From: Leptobrachium leishanense
Taxonomy: Eukaryota > Chordata > Amphibia > Anura > Megophryidae
Assembly (NCBI GenBank): GCA_009667805.1
Contig: CM019066.1
Coordinates: forward strand, 121,524,692-121,588,691
DNA: 64,000 nt
Direction: 5' to 3'
Made by a program: the position numbers and the translations under genes. Of the stretch, positions 46,612-56,984 are shown in pieces. The notes under the pieces are model-generated. The model was not told the origin of the DNA, ran no database searches, and worked only from the letters and a program-made list of their open reading frames with translations. Each line of letters opens with the position of its first letter. Within the stretch, counting starts at the first letter, position 1.

Positions 46612-48566
46612 TCAAAATGCCGGGTGGGATCCCCCACAGGAAGAACCATCATGCTTGAACTGGCAATTTGCGGACCAACGGCACTGAGACTCATTGAAGA
46701 GCCAGCACCACCCCTTTCCGGTACCCGCTGGCGCTCCTGGGGCTCTGGGCACCGCGGATCCAGGAAAGGGTGACACCACTGGACGGTTCGGCGTCATGAG
46801 CAGTAGCCACAGATTTGTGTCCTGCAAATCAAAACGGAGCCCGGGCCGCAGCGCCATCTTCTGCCGAAACTGTTGGTCGTACTTAAACCAGCAAAGCCCC
46901 CCATAAATTTTGTAAGCCCCCCAAATCAGATCCAAATAAGAAAATAAAGCCATGCCACGCTCCGGAAATCGCTCGCACAAAATCGCGCTATAAGCCAAAA
47001 AACCCTGAAGCCAATTGCCAAACGTCTGGGGCAACGGCTTCACTTTTTCTTTATCCTTGTCCCCCGGTAAAGGATCAATGCGTTTAGGACTATCAACCGT
47101 CTCCCTATCCGGAGAAAGTGAGCACTTCTACGTAATCCCCCTTCCAAATCTTCTCCCGCACTTCCGCAGAGACAGTCAGGCCCAACGGAGACAAGTCACA
47201 CGCCCCATAAGAACGCACCTCCGCACCAACCGCACCAGGCACCGGAACCCCACTAACAAGCGTTGCAGGACCGCTCAACACCGCTGGAGCCAAGACCACT
47301 GCCGCGGCATTAACCGGGGCATTCGGTAACGCTGCGCCAAGCACAGCAGGGGGCTGAACCGGAGCTGAGGCAAGAGGAAGACTCACCGAGGGAGCAGTAT
47401 CAGGGACCCCCAAAGCAGCCGAACCCGACGCGACAGCAAGTGCAGGCTCCGTGCCCCCGGCAACAGCTACCCCAGCAGGGGACCCCGACGCAGACGCATG
47501 CGACACAGCAGATGCCCCATCCTGCCACTGTCTGAGAGCCGCAACCAGGGTTTGCATGAACCCCGTTGTTAGCCCCTCCATCCTACCTGACACAGCATTG
47601 GCCGAACGACCCCTTGAGCCAGTAACAGTACCAACAAGGTCAGACTCACGTGCTACCAGAAGGGATGATCTTCCTGGAGCCAACGGGACAGCAGGAACAA
47701 ACGGGTCCGGCGATGGGCACCCTGGAACCACACGGCCAGACAGCCTCCTCGCATTCAGCATATCCCCAGACCTGGACTCCGAGCCACTCCCAGCAGTAGA
47801 GCGCAGATTACGGTCCCCACGAGCCACAGAACGACCTCCAGAAGCAGATAATCCTGGCGCCGGTTGATCCACAGCCACCGCTGATGAAACACCAGCTGCA
47901 GCACCCGCCGAAAACACTCTTTTCCCCGAATTTCCACTGACAGCATGGGCGCCGCCATCTTGTGGGCGTGTCTGTCGCTTAGCTCGTGATGTCGCAGGCC
48001 TGCGACGAGCAGGAGGGGGCTTGGGGGCAGAAACTCTGACCTCCGCGACATTCTCCTTCCGGCCACCGGAAGCGCCGCAGCTCCACGAAGGCTCCTTGAA
48101 CGCTGCAGCCGCCGGCCATCTTGACAGGTACGGAGGGGGGTTCCCACGCCGCTCACCCGCAGCCGTGTCCACACCATCCGCCCGCCGACTCTCCCCATCA
48201 GCCGCACCTGCAATTAAAGGGGGAACAACCACAGCGTGCCCTATGCTCACCCTCCTCCTTAGGCCAGACCGCAGCTACCTCGGCGGCGTATCCAGGACCA
48301 TCGATCCCTCAGACGACTGAGAACCAGCATCAGGCCCATCCACGCCACCATCTTGATGCAGGGCCCCACGAAGCCTGGGGGGACTAGGGCTCAGCCGAAA
48401 CGGAAGGCCGCTCTCTTCGCCATTGGCGAGGCTCCCTCGCATCCTCAGGAGACTGCTCACGTGCTGGCACCAACGCATCCTGTAGCAGATCCTGCAGAGT
48501 TGCACCACGAGCAGCAGCATGCTCTCTCAACTGATCCAGTAAAGCATCCAGTGAAGTAGAAGCCAT
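46612..48566 (-). pseudogene. Ngaro/DIRS Gag, frameshifted
   Basis: It starts at ATG complement(48564-48566) with LDALLDQLREHAAARGATLQ. A long Ala/Pro/Gly-rich middle (complement 47105-48250) contains the AEVREKIWKGDYVEVLTF block. The conserved C-terminal part (complement 46612-47043) has QTFGNWLQGFLAYSAILCER, LFSYLDLIWGAYKIYGG and KYDQQFRQKMALRPGLRFD. A Cys/His zinc motif (CWLFNESQCRWSANCQFKH) and CGGSHPAF close it. This matches DIRS-type Gag, a nucleic-acid-binding particle protein. Frame breaks lie near 48400, 48250 and 47100, so no full product can be made. Confidence 0.75.
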
Positions 48567-48635
48567 TACAGCAGAACTTCAACAAATCACCAAACTAATC
48601 ACCAAACTGATCACCACGTTTTCCTCTCTCTCACA

Positions 48636-48823
48636 GAATCTCCTTGATGCACAGTTGACGCTGGCAGGGAACAAAAAGACAGAACCCACCCACCACAGAT
48701 GCATATATAGGTAAGTGAAACAATGTTGCACACATATGACCAATAGCTCCACATTTCCTTTTCTTTCCATCCGGCACAGGCCATCAGTCATGTCCCCCTT
48801 CCTTAAAGGTACAAGGGATTCTT
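48636..48823 (-). repeat. Ngaro repeat A1 (uninterrupted)
   Basis: It matches A2 across the gypsy/Tc1 junction. 'cagatgcatatataggtaag' near 48698-48717 is the intact version of the target. It forms the right, transcriptionally 5' terminus of the element. Confidence 0.85.
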
Positions 48824-48964
48824 TCTTTTTGTCAAACATCTCAAAAAAGTCCTTAAAACAGAACAAACAAATTCAGATCAATGGAAAAAAAATTAAGTTT
48901 TGAATATGTGCCCTCATTTTTATCATTTGTTCTACCACTTGAATTAATCCTGTTCATATTATTT

Positions 48965-49260
48965 ATATGAGGGTTTATTCAAAGAGAGCCGAATTTGCCA
49001 CCGAATTGCACCTAAGGGAGAATTTCCCCATACGGTGCAATTTGGCTATTCAGAAAGCTGTCAATTTGCAAATATTGGTGAATTGCCAGCAAAATACAAT
49101 GCAATTCGGCAGCAATGAAATTCCCCGTAGAGAAGTTAATCTATTCAGAGAACACCACCAAAAAGTTGGCGAAATGCAAAGATTTTCAATGTTTTCGTTA
49201 AACAGGTTTAAACAGGCGAATCCCATAGGTTTCTATGTAAAAAATAATCTCCCGTTTTTA
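48965..49260. repeat. Fold-back family repeat (diverged copy)
   Basis: 'agggtttattcaaagagagc', 'gaatttgccaccgaattgca' and 'aacaggtttaaacaggcgaa' match 10565-10870 in order. The right end is unclear. Confidence 0.45.
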
Positions 49261-49264
49261 TATT

Positions 49265-49630
49265 TTTTTTATTCTACCGCTGTACAATGGGCACAGTATA
49301 GACAGGGTTACAATACATGTAACAGCATTTTCACAAACCAACCAGTACAGGAGGAAACGAGGGCCCTATTCCCATGGGAACTCACAATCTAGAAGGGTTG
49401 GGGGTGTAAATAGGAGGAGAGGACTGCAAGGTGTGAGTGATGGACTGGTTGCATCAGTGAGTCGGGTGGTAGGCTTCCCTAAATAGGAATGTCTTAAGGG
49501 AGCGTTTGAAGGTTGAAGGAAGAGAAACTAGGGGAAAGTCTGACAGTATGAGGTAGAGCGTTCCAGGGGATGGGGGCTGCGCGTGACAAATCCTGCAGTC
49601 TATCATGGGAAGAGGTGATGCGGGAAGAAG
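49265..49630 (+). repeat. Dispersed repeat, L2/SINE-associated type
   Basis: 'agggccctattcccatggga' and 'actcacaatctag' are typical of L2-related 3' regions. A shorter reversed relative ('attcccacgggaatagggtc') lies at 17797-17816. No gene is present. Confidence 0.45.
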
Positions 49631-49634
49631 CTAA

Positions 49635-49815
49635 CAAGGTTATTCAGAGAGAGGTGAAAACCAGGAGAATGAATGGAGAATGGAAAATTCTAGGTCAAAA
49701 TTGCCAAACCAGAAAAATCTCCCATTTATCTCACTTTCCAAATCGGCTATTTTGACCTAGAATTTTCTCTTCTCCAGTCATTCTCCTGGTTTTCACCTCT
49801 CTCTGAATAACCCTG
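49635..49815. mobile_element. Fold-back MITE (181 bp), nearly fully palindromic
   Basis: It starts CAAGGTTATTCAGAGAGAGG and ends in the inverse, CTCTCTGAATAACCCTG. The two halves mirror each other through 'aaaattctaggtcaaaat' and its reverse complement. This is the cleanest member of the family seen at 22700, 24178 and elsewhere. Confidence 0.7.
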
Positions 49816-49979
49816 TATATCAGTTATGGAGATCACTCTCCATTATATTAATTCCTCTCACCGGCTATAATGAATCTATTAATGAGATCCTTGCTCTCTG
49901 GGCTGGATTTACATTTCAGGAGCCTGTAAGCACAGACATTTGCTGGACCGTCCCCGCACATCCTAATCATTGGTTCAAG

Positions 49980-51662
49980 GAGGGCCGGCGCTGCCGCTAG
50001 GCGAGCTAGGCGGACGCCTAGAGCACATGCCCGCCTATAGCGCAGCGTCGGGCCCGAAAAAAAATAAAATTGAGTGTGTGCAGTGTCCCGCCGCGGGAGC
50101 GGCCCGGGGCGCCGCAATCAACTCGCAGGCCATGAGGCGTGAGTGTGACCCACCCAGCAGGCTCCGCCTCCGCCGCACGCAAGACGCAACACGTCAGTGG
50201 CGCCTGCAGCTGCACGTGTTTGGGCTGACGGCAGCACGCGCGCCCCCACGTCAGGCGTCGCTGGAAGGAGGAGGCGGAGACTCGAGGGCCGAGGCGGAGA
50301 GTTGCGCCGGAGACCGGAGTCGACAGGAAGCTGCTCTCCTCGGCTCCTGGAGAGTCCTGGCTGTCACTGGTGCTGCGCCTGCCTGTCTGTCACTGGGTCA
50401 ACTGACACACTGACTCATCTTCAACAAGTCGACAGCAGGTATGGGGGGGGCCCAGGTGCGCAATTTTGAAATTGGCATGCGATGCATATGTCAGCGCCAG
50501 CCCTGCAGACGCCCATTACCAGATTCATATATGTCATTCATACTGTCAATCTACACATCACACAGTCTGTCCATAAATATCACACATACAGTCTGTCCAG
50601 GCCGGGCACTATATACCCAAGTGTGAGCTGGGGGCCGGGCACTATATACCCATGTGTGAGCTGTGGGGCACTATATACCCATGTGTGAGCTGGGGGGCAC
50701 TATATACCCATGTGTGAGCTGTGGGGCACTATATACCCATGTGTGAGCTGGGGGGCACTATATACCCATGTGTTAGCACTATATACCCATGTGTTAGCTG
50801 GGGGGCGATTATATACCCATGTGTGAGCTGGGGGGCAAATATATACCCATGTGTGAGCTGGGGGACAATTATATACCCATGTGTGAGCTCGGGGCACTAT
50901 ATACCCATGTGTGAGCTGTGGGGCACTATATACCCATGTGTGAGCTGGGGGCAATATATACCCAAGTGTGAGCTAGGGGCACTATATACCCATGTGTGAG
51001 CTGGGGGGCACTATATACCCATGTCAGCTGGGGGCAATATATACCCATGTGAGCTGGGGGCAATATATATCCATGTGTGCTGGGGCAATATATATCCATG
51101 TGTGCTGGGGGAAATACATACCCATGTGTGAGCTGGGGGGAAATATATACCCATGTGTGAGCTGGGGGGCACTATATACCCATGTGAGAGCTGGGGGGCA
51201 CTATATACCCATGTGAGAGCTGGGGGGCACTATATACCCATGTGTGAGCTGGGGGCACTATATACCCATGTGTGCTGGGGGCAATATATACCCATGGGAG
51301 AACTGGGGGCACTATATATCCATGTGAGCTGGGGGCAATATATACCCATGTGAGCTGGGGGCAATATATACCCATGTGAGCTGGGGGCAATATATACCCA
51401 GGTGAGCTTAGGGCAATATATATCCATGTGTGCTGGGGGCAATATATATCCATGTGTGCTGGGGCAATATATATCCATGTGTGCTGGGGGCAATATATAT
51501 CCATGTGTGCTGGGGGCATTATATACCCATGTGTGCTGGGGGCAGTAATGTGCAGTGTTTATGAGGGTATCACAGAGCTCCACAGTAATGTGCAGTGTTT
51601 TTTTTGGGGGGCGCAAGTAGCTGGTCTTGCCTAGGGCGCAAAATAGTCTAGCACCGGGCCTG
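49980..51662. mobile_element. hAT-like element carrying a minisatellite (8-bp duplication)
   Basis: The left end is GAGGGCCGGCGCT and the right end, reversed, is CAGGCCCGGTGCT. An exact 8-bp duplication, GGTTCAAG, flanks them (49972-49979 and 51663-51670). Near both ends is a 'ctaggc' / 'gcctaggg' phrase. A GC-rich block at 49985-50440 resembles a promoter-like CpG region, and most of the rest is the tandem repeat at 50605-51540. No transposase is seen. hAT is inferred from the 8-bp duplication and the CAGGG-like ends. Confidence 0.7.
50605..51540 (+). repeat. ~30-bp minisatellite (about 31 units)
   Basis: The unit is close to 'ctatatacccatgtgtgagc' plus 'tggggggca'. Unit length varies from 24 to 30 bp. 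Toward the right, units change to 'atatatccatgtgtgctggg', so variants are clustered. Open frames across it are low-complexity artefacts. Confidence 0.85.
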
Positions 51663-51670
51663 GGTTCAAG

Positions 51671-52600
51671 AATGGTAAAACAAAGCATGACCCAAAAAAA
51701 ACCATCTGTCCAAATACATAAATGTGAGAAAGCAGCAACCTACCGGAAGAAAATCGTTTTTTATCCCTACAGTGCTGAGCCATTTCACCCCCTTTGTGCT
51801 AAATTAATTTTGACCCTCTTTTCTCACCATATTTAAATATTACGTGACGTTATGTTTTATTGCAGAAATCACACAACTCATATCTTTTAGAGTCCAGCAG
51901 ACTCAACAGATTTAAAATTAACCATTGCTATTGGTCATGCGCATGCTGCTCCTGTGCCATGCTATCCTGCCGATGTCGCTATTAACATCGCTGTGGAAGA
52001 AAGATCTATCCTGCTGTGCGCACAATTGCTGCTCAGGCAGCTCCATGAAAAGTGCTGCCCTTATGTTCAGCACTTCCATCAGGCACACAACCAGTTAATC
52101 ACCTGACCCACATACACTCACACCACACCCCTGCCTTGTATAAAGTCCAGTTCCACCCCTTCACCAATGCTTCTGCATTAATCCTGTTTAACGTCTGTGA
52201 AACAGAGTGCCTCCTGAAGCCCCCCTGAAAATATATACTGAATACCTGTGTACCAACCCCCTGCCTGATCAACGTTTACCCGCCTTCTACCAGCCTATGA
52301 CCAAAGGACCGTCTCGACCACTCTATTGAACCACACCACTGTACCTCGCCTGGAGTTCCCCCTTGTGTCCTGTTTGCCTCCCCAAGGTACAGTCCCAGTG
52401 TGTCCCATACGTCCTGGTCCCTCCTGTCAGTCTGCACCAGTGAATCCTCTGCATACTGGGCTCATACCACCCAGACTGGTACCCCACCAGCGTTGAAGCC
52501 TGACACTGTGTATATGTCATGTCCCATCAGAAATGTAAATCAAAAAATGTATCAAAAAGTATACATTTTTAGTTATATTTCAATAATTTACAGCTTTTAA
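51671..52600. other. Non-coding DNA
   Basis: No gene was recognised. The pyrimidine-rich 52090-52510 part, with CCACCC- and CCTCC-like words, looks like an old retroelement fragment of unknown family. Confidence 0.35.
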
Positions 52601-52609
52601 ATTTATTGA

Positions 52610-52830
52610 CCAGAGTGGCTGCAACAACCAAGAGTAACAATCCAGTTCATGCACAAAACATAACAGGAAAAAAGGTGTCATCTGCGCTCATTTCTATTCA
52701 ATTCCATGTGCAACAAAACAAAAGAGGTTTTAGTTTGCTAGAATGACCATTGAAGCGTAAGCTCACTCGCCCCATCAAGGCACCTCTTTGCAGAGTGAGT
52801 ACCTAGCCAATGTACCAAAAGTTGCTTCTC
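52610..52830 (-). pseudogene. Harbinger fragment related to 12506-13881
   Basis: 'ggctgcaac' followed by 'cataacagg', 'aaggtgtcatctgcgctcat', 'gaggttttagtttgcta' and 'aagcgtaagctcactcgccc' runs parallel to 13170-13330 of the Harbinger element. Both cover the spacer between its N-terminal and central transposase frames. No frame remains open. Confidence 0.5.
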
Positions 52831-52990
52831 TGAGCAACTACATGCCCTCCTGCTGCTTTTCAGCAAAGAGGCAGAAAAATTATGGGTTTTATTTATACAC
52901 GCACCAAGCACTTCCCATTTGGGGTTGAAAACAAAAACATGGAAAAGGAACAGCAGCAAAAATTACTAACTGGTGTTACAGCATAATATA

Positions 52991-53702
52991 CAGTCAGGTC
53001 CAGAAATATTGGGACATCATTACAATTCTAACATATTTGGCTTTATACACCACCACAATGGAGTTGGAATGAAACAAACACAATGTGCTTTAACTGCAGA
53101 CTGTCAGCTTTAATTTGAGGGTATGTACATCCAACTCAGGTGAACGGTGTAGGACTTACAGCAGTTTGCAGATGTGCCTCCCACTTGTTAAGGGACCAAA
53201 GGTAATGGGACAATTGGCTTCTCAGCTGTTCCATGGCCAGGTGTGTGATATTCCCTGATTACCCCAATTACAATGTGCAGATAAAAGGCCCAGAGTTCAT
53301 TTCAAGTGTGCTATTTGCATTTGGAATCTGTTGCTGTCAACTCTCAAGATGAGATCCAAAGAGCTGTCACTATCAGTGAAGCAAGCCATCATTAGGCTGA
53401 AGAAACAAAACAATCCCATCAGAGAGATAGCAAGAACATTAGGTGTGGCCAAAACAACTGTTTGGAACATTCTCAAAAAGAAGGAACGCACTGGTGAGCT
53501 CAGCAAAACCAAAAGACCCAGGAGACCACGGAAAACAACTGTGGTGGATGACCGAAGAATTCTTTCCCTGGTGAAGAAAACACCCTTCACAACAGTTGGC
53601 CAGATCAAGAACACTCTCCAGGTGGAAGGTGTATGTGTGTCAAAGTCAACAATCAAGAGAAGACTTCACCAGAGTGAATACAGAGGGTTCACCACAAGAT
53701 TT
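52991..53702 (+). mobile_element. Tc1/mariner fragment, 3'-truncated
   Basis: The left end is CAGTCAGGTCCAGAAATATT after a TA (52989-52990). The 5' untranslated part and the start of a transposase follow. The sequence breaks at about 53702 and continues as a LINE tail. No right terminal repeat is present. Confidence 0.75.
53349..53702 (+). pseudogene. Tc1-family transposase N-terminus
   Basis: It begins MRSKELS, a common start for vertebrate Tc1 transposases. Two helix-turn-helix modules are visible (REIARTLGVAKTTVWNIL, then STIKRRLHQ), with an RPRRPRK basic hook between them. About 118 residues remain. The DDE catalytic domain is gone, replaced by LINE tail sequence that keeps the frame open to 53744. 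It differs from the intact Tc1 transposase at 41901 and is a separate lineage. Confidence 0.75.
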
Positions 53703-53752
53703 TTGAATTTAAGCAAGCATGGGATAGGCATAAGGCTATCCTAAACAAAAGA
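53703..53752 (+). mobile_element. Short LINE 3' fragment
   Basis: From 'gaatttaagcaagcatggga' to 'atcctaaacaaaagat' it matches the end of the LINE frame at 14660-14710 in reverse complement. It is joined directly to the broken Tc1. Confidence 0.7.
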
Positions 53753-53769
53753 TATTTCAAGAATTATTA

Positions 53770-54051
53770 TTCAAGAAATAATATGACGAATGGAACCATT
53801 ATATCATAACATTGGCGGCATAAATTAACAAATTCATACGCTGGTATGAGGATCTAAAATCTAATTAAGAAATTAATGAGATAGGTCACAGTTAATTGAA
53901 ATATGACAAGGGCTTGCTACTCAATTGGAAGACATTGTCAGGGAAGGCAACCGACTGACCATCAATAATCAAAAAATATATATATGAATTTGTTAATTTA
54001 TGCCGCCAATGTTATGATATAATGGTTCCATTCGTCATATTATTTCTTGAA
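53770..54051. repeat. 68-bp inverted repeat (Penelope-type arrangement likely)
   Basis: The arms 53770-53837 and 53984-54051 are reverse complements ('ttcaagaaataatatgacga' outward). The spacer is about 146 bp. The right arm continues across the solo LTR into the 55135-56510 element, so the left arm is probably an inverted, truncated copy of its start. Confidence 0.75.
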
Positions 54052-54053
54052 TG

Positions 54054-55130
54054 TGTAGCGCTGTGTTAAAAATCTTGCTGTGGCAGTACCTATTTTTGGC
54101 CACAAGATGGAGACTATCGCGATCAGAGATACTGGACATTGGGACTACAATGCCCGGCATGCTTTGCAAGAAGACAGGAAGTGGGTGGGGACTGGACACT
54201 TACATCCTCTGCCTCGTGGAGAAAGTTCGAGAGCGCGCCAGGGAACAGGAGAAAGCAGACGCACTGAGGAGATCGCGGGAGAACCTAGGCCAAAGCCCGA
54301 GGGAGACCTGTTATTCCTGTTTGGGTCACTCAACCTGAGGAGAAGGAGACTTGTCAGAGCCCAGACATTGCTGCAGACCGGCGGAATCGAACGGAGAGCA
54401 GGCGGTGAGCTGGACAAGCTGCATGAAGTCAGACAACGGATCCGGCCGCTAGTATCCCCAGTCAAAATCCGGAGGAGAGACGTCCTGGTCAGCGGAGCCT
54501 AAAGCCTGCGTCGGATGGGTGAGAGGCCTCCAAGGCTGTTTGTGATTAAAGGTCAAGCTGCTGTTTTCTCTTTAAAGTCCACAGGGCCCCAACTGACTAG
54601 TCGAAGACTTTCCTTCATGTAAATTCACTGGCCAGTTGAACAGTACCCGGGTACCACACACATACATATACACCTTCTTTACATTCTGGGACTTAACCTG
54701 TGCAGGACTCAATTTGTTACGAATCGGAATAAGGGGGTTAAAGATAAAGTTACGTTCCGAACTATATTTTTCTCTTTTCCGCTGCGCGTTTACCGCAATA
54801 CGAAGGGATTGTATGTTTTTTGGGTTTCGCTACGTGTTCCCTTTTTCTGAATTATCGGGAAATTGCATTCTTTTATGTTCGGTCGCGAATATTTTATTTT
54901 CCGAAATACGAAGCCTCGTGTTTCGTGTCTTTTCCGCTGCGCGTTTTACCGAAATACGAAAATACTGTAATAATACTTGTGAATACCGTGCTTCAACATC
55001 TGCTCAAGATTTTAGTAAACTATTTATATTCTAAAAAACTCACAACTGTGTTGGAGTATATTTTTTCCCTAGTGCGGGGAGACTGACCCGTGGTTCATTT
55101 TCAGCGGCTCCTCCGGGAGTGAGCGCTACA
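54054..55130 (+). repeat. Solo gypsy LTR (1077 bp), AATG target duplication
   Basis: It starts TGTAGCGCTG and ends GAGCGCTACA. Long stretches match the gypsy LTRs at 33407 and 40578 ('ggacattgggactacaatg', 'ccccaactgactagtcgaag', 'cggctcctccgggagtgagc'). AATG lies at 54050-54053 and 55131-55134. There is no internal region, so it arose by recombination between two LTRs. It is more diverged than the two paired LTRs are from each other. Confidence 0.88.
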
Positions 55131-55134
55131 AATG

Positions 55135-56510
55135 TTATTATTGGTTATTTCATCAAAATATATCCCATACATGTAGTTTCAGTCGATAATTTCATCCGAC
55201 ACCAGGTCATTCATATTAAGCGACTTGGCGAATAATAAGTATGTCCTAAATTGCTCTTAGTATCTTCTCATTACCTTGTAATTAACATGATATCATATCA
55301 AATTCAGTAACCTAAAGAGCAGTGCTATTTATTGTCATTATTGCACTTTCATGTTGTTAATCCCATATTTAAAATTTAGGTCATTCCTTGCATCTATATG
55401 AATGCCATTAATGGTTTTTCAATTAGCATATTTTTCTTACATGTATTTTTATTTAGTTAAATTTGATTGGTCATCATATTACTCACATTAAGCGATTTGA
55501 TAAATAATGAGTGTGGTCAAATTCACCTTTAACATTTTCTTGTATTACGTTATCTATTTTAGCTGCAATATTAAATTTGGCAACGTGTTAATACCTCTAT
55601 CTATCATCATTATTGTATTTCCACGTTGCTACAATTCTCTAGCTGAAATATAAGTTGAATCACGTGTTCATAACCTTTTAAATCCGTTTCAGTTAGCAAT
55701 CATCCCTCTGTTTTCAGCGATGTTTTACAATCTGGCAGCACATATGATTACATAGTGCAGTTATTATCCATTGGCAACGCGATCTCAATTCTTGTATTTA
55801 CATCGAAACCAACGGTGAAGTGAGATCTACTCGCTCTACCAGTTGCCTAGGCAGCCGTTTCAAACATTGACTTTCATTGGACGTTCTGCCTGCTAATCCT
55901 CGGGGCAGGCAATTGATTGGACCATCCGCTACTCTCCTATCCCATAGGTTGATTCACGAATTAGGGCGGAATTTGAACAATTTAAATAGCCTCTTTCTCC
56001 TCTCAGTCCGTAAGCACTCCTGACGAGCCATTTTTGGCGAAACGCGCGTCGGGTGCACATTGCAGGCAAGAACTCCCCAATTCCATCTTCCAAATACGTG
56101 CCTTGAGACCCGAATATACGTACGCATACTTACTTTTACGTCTTTTGACAACGAATATCTGGGCAAACTCTAGGGCACATTTGTATTGGGCTATTGTGAG
56201 TCAATTTCTCCTATAGGGGACTCTTGCCTCTGGTTTTTCTGCTCTCTTATGCGCAGTCTTTTTGTGGTCCTAATACTGCTATCAAGAACCATATATATAC
56301 ACACCATTGTCACAATACCTTGAAGTGATCCTTGAAGGTCACTTATTGTATTGATTATTGATCACTGCTTCTGCCGTTATACATATATATATTTTCTCAG
56401 CAGATTTGGTTTTATTATTGTCTTGTGAGCACTGTCTATTTATGTTTATATGTCTGACCTCCTTTTAATCATGTCTAATAAAAGTTAAATATTAATTTGG
56501 TCTCTGGGAG
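55135..56510 (+). mobile_element. Penelope-like or retrozyme-like terminal region with hammerhead
   Basis: This non-coding element segment starts before the solo LTR (from about 53984) and carries a well-formed hammerhead at 56014-56056. After it comes a ~450-bp AT-rich tail with 'gtctaataaaag'. An inverted partial copy lies at 53770-53837. No RT is found, so it may be a terminal repeat or a non-autonomous derivative. Boundaries are approximate. Confidence 0.5.
56014..56056 (+). ncRNA. Hammerhead ribozyme, minimal type I
   Basis: All parts are present. Stem I is GCACTC (56014-56019) pairing with GGGTGC (56051-56056). The core is CTGACGA (56020-56026). Stem II is GCCA/TGGC (56027-56030 and 56035-56038) with a TTTT loop. 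GAAA lies at 56039-56042. A two-pair stem III (AC/GT) closes a GCGC loop and is followed by the cleavage-site C at 56050. The predicted cut is between 56050 and 56051. Short stem III is the form described in Penelope-like elements and retrozymes. Confidence 0.82.
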
Positions 56511-56980
56511 ACACTAGTACCCTGATGTTCTCATCAGTGTAACTGAAGCCTATTAGTTTATTTACTTATAACTATTGTAAAAAAAAAGGAAAAGATATTT
56601 ATTCACATACTGAGTAAAATAATGCCCCACTTGATTGGATTGAGACAGAGTTAGGAACAATAAATTGCACAAGCTTGATATAAAAAACACTTTAATGAAT
56701 TTTTATTTCTCAGCTGCAGCTTTCATAGTGGAAAAACTTCTTTGAAAAAATGCAATAAAATATGGTATATATTTTTAGAAACTACATACCTGCCCACAAC
56801 AGAGGAAGGGTTACTGGTGATTCTACTATGAAAATGGGCTGCATGACAATCTACAAAATAAGGTGTTTTTGTTAAAATAATACATTTTATTTAGGTTTCC
56901 AGGCCTCGAAATGTGGTAGAATCTTTAAAATCATTACATTGCTCCGTCCCTCTGAAGCTAAACTAGGCCCACCTTTATTT
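56511..56980. other. Non-coding DNA
   Basis: Nothing recognisable was found here. Confidence 0.35.
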
Positions 56981-56984
56981 ACCC

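Noticed and set aside
47451..48559. Plus-strand GC-rich frames opposite the Ngaro Gag
   Set aside because: They are shadows of the Ala/Pro-rich Gag on the minus strand and resemble no known protein.
49985..50440. CpG-island promoter of a host gene
   Set aside because: It is inside an element with exact 8-bp target duplications and no downstream exon is seen.
50605..51540. CRISPR array or tandem small-RNA genes
   Set aside because: Units abut directly, without unique spacers, and vary in length like a minisatellite.
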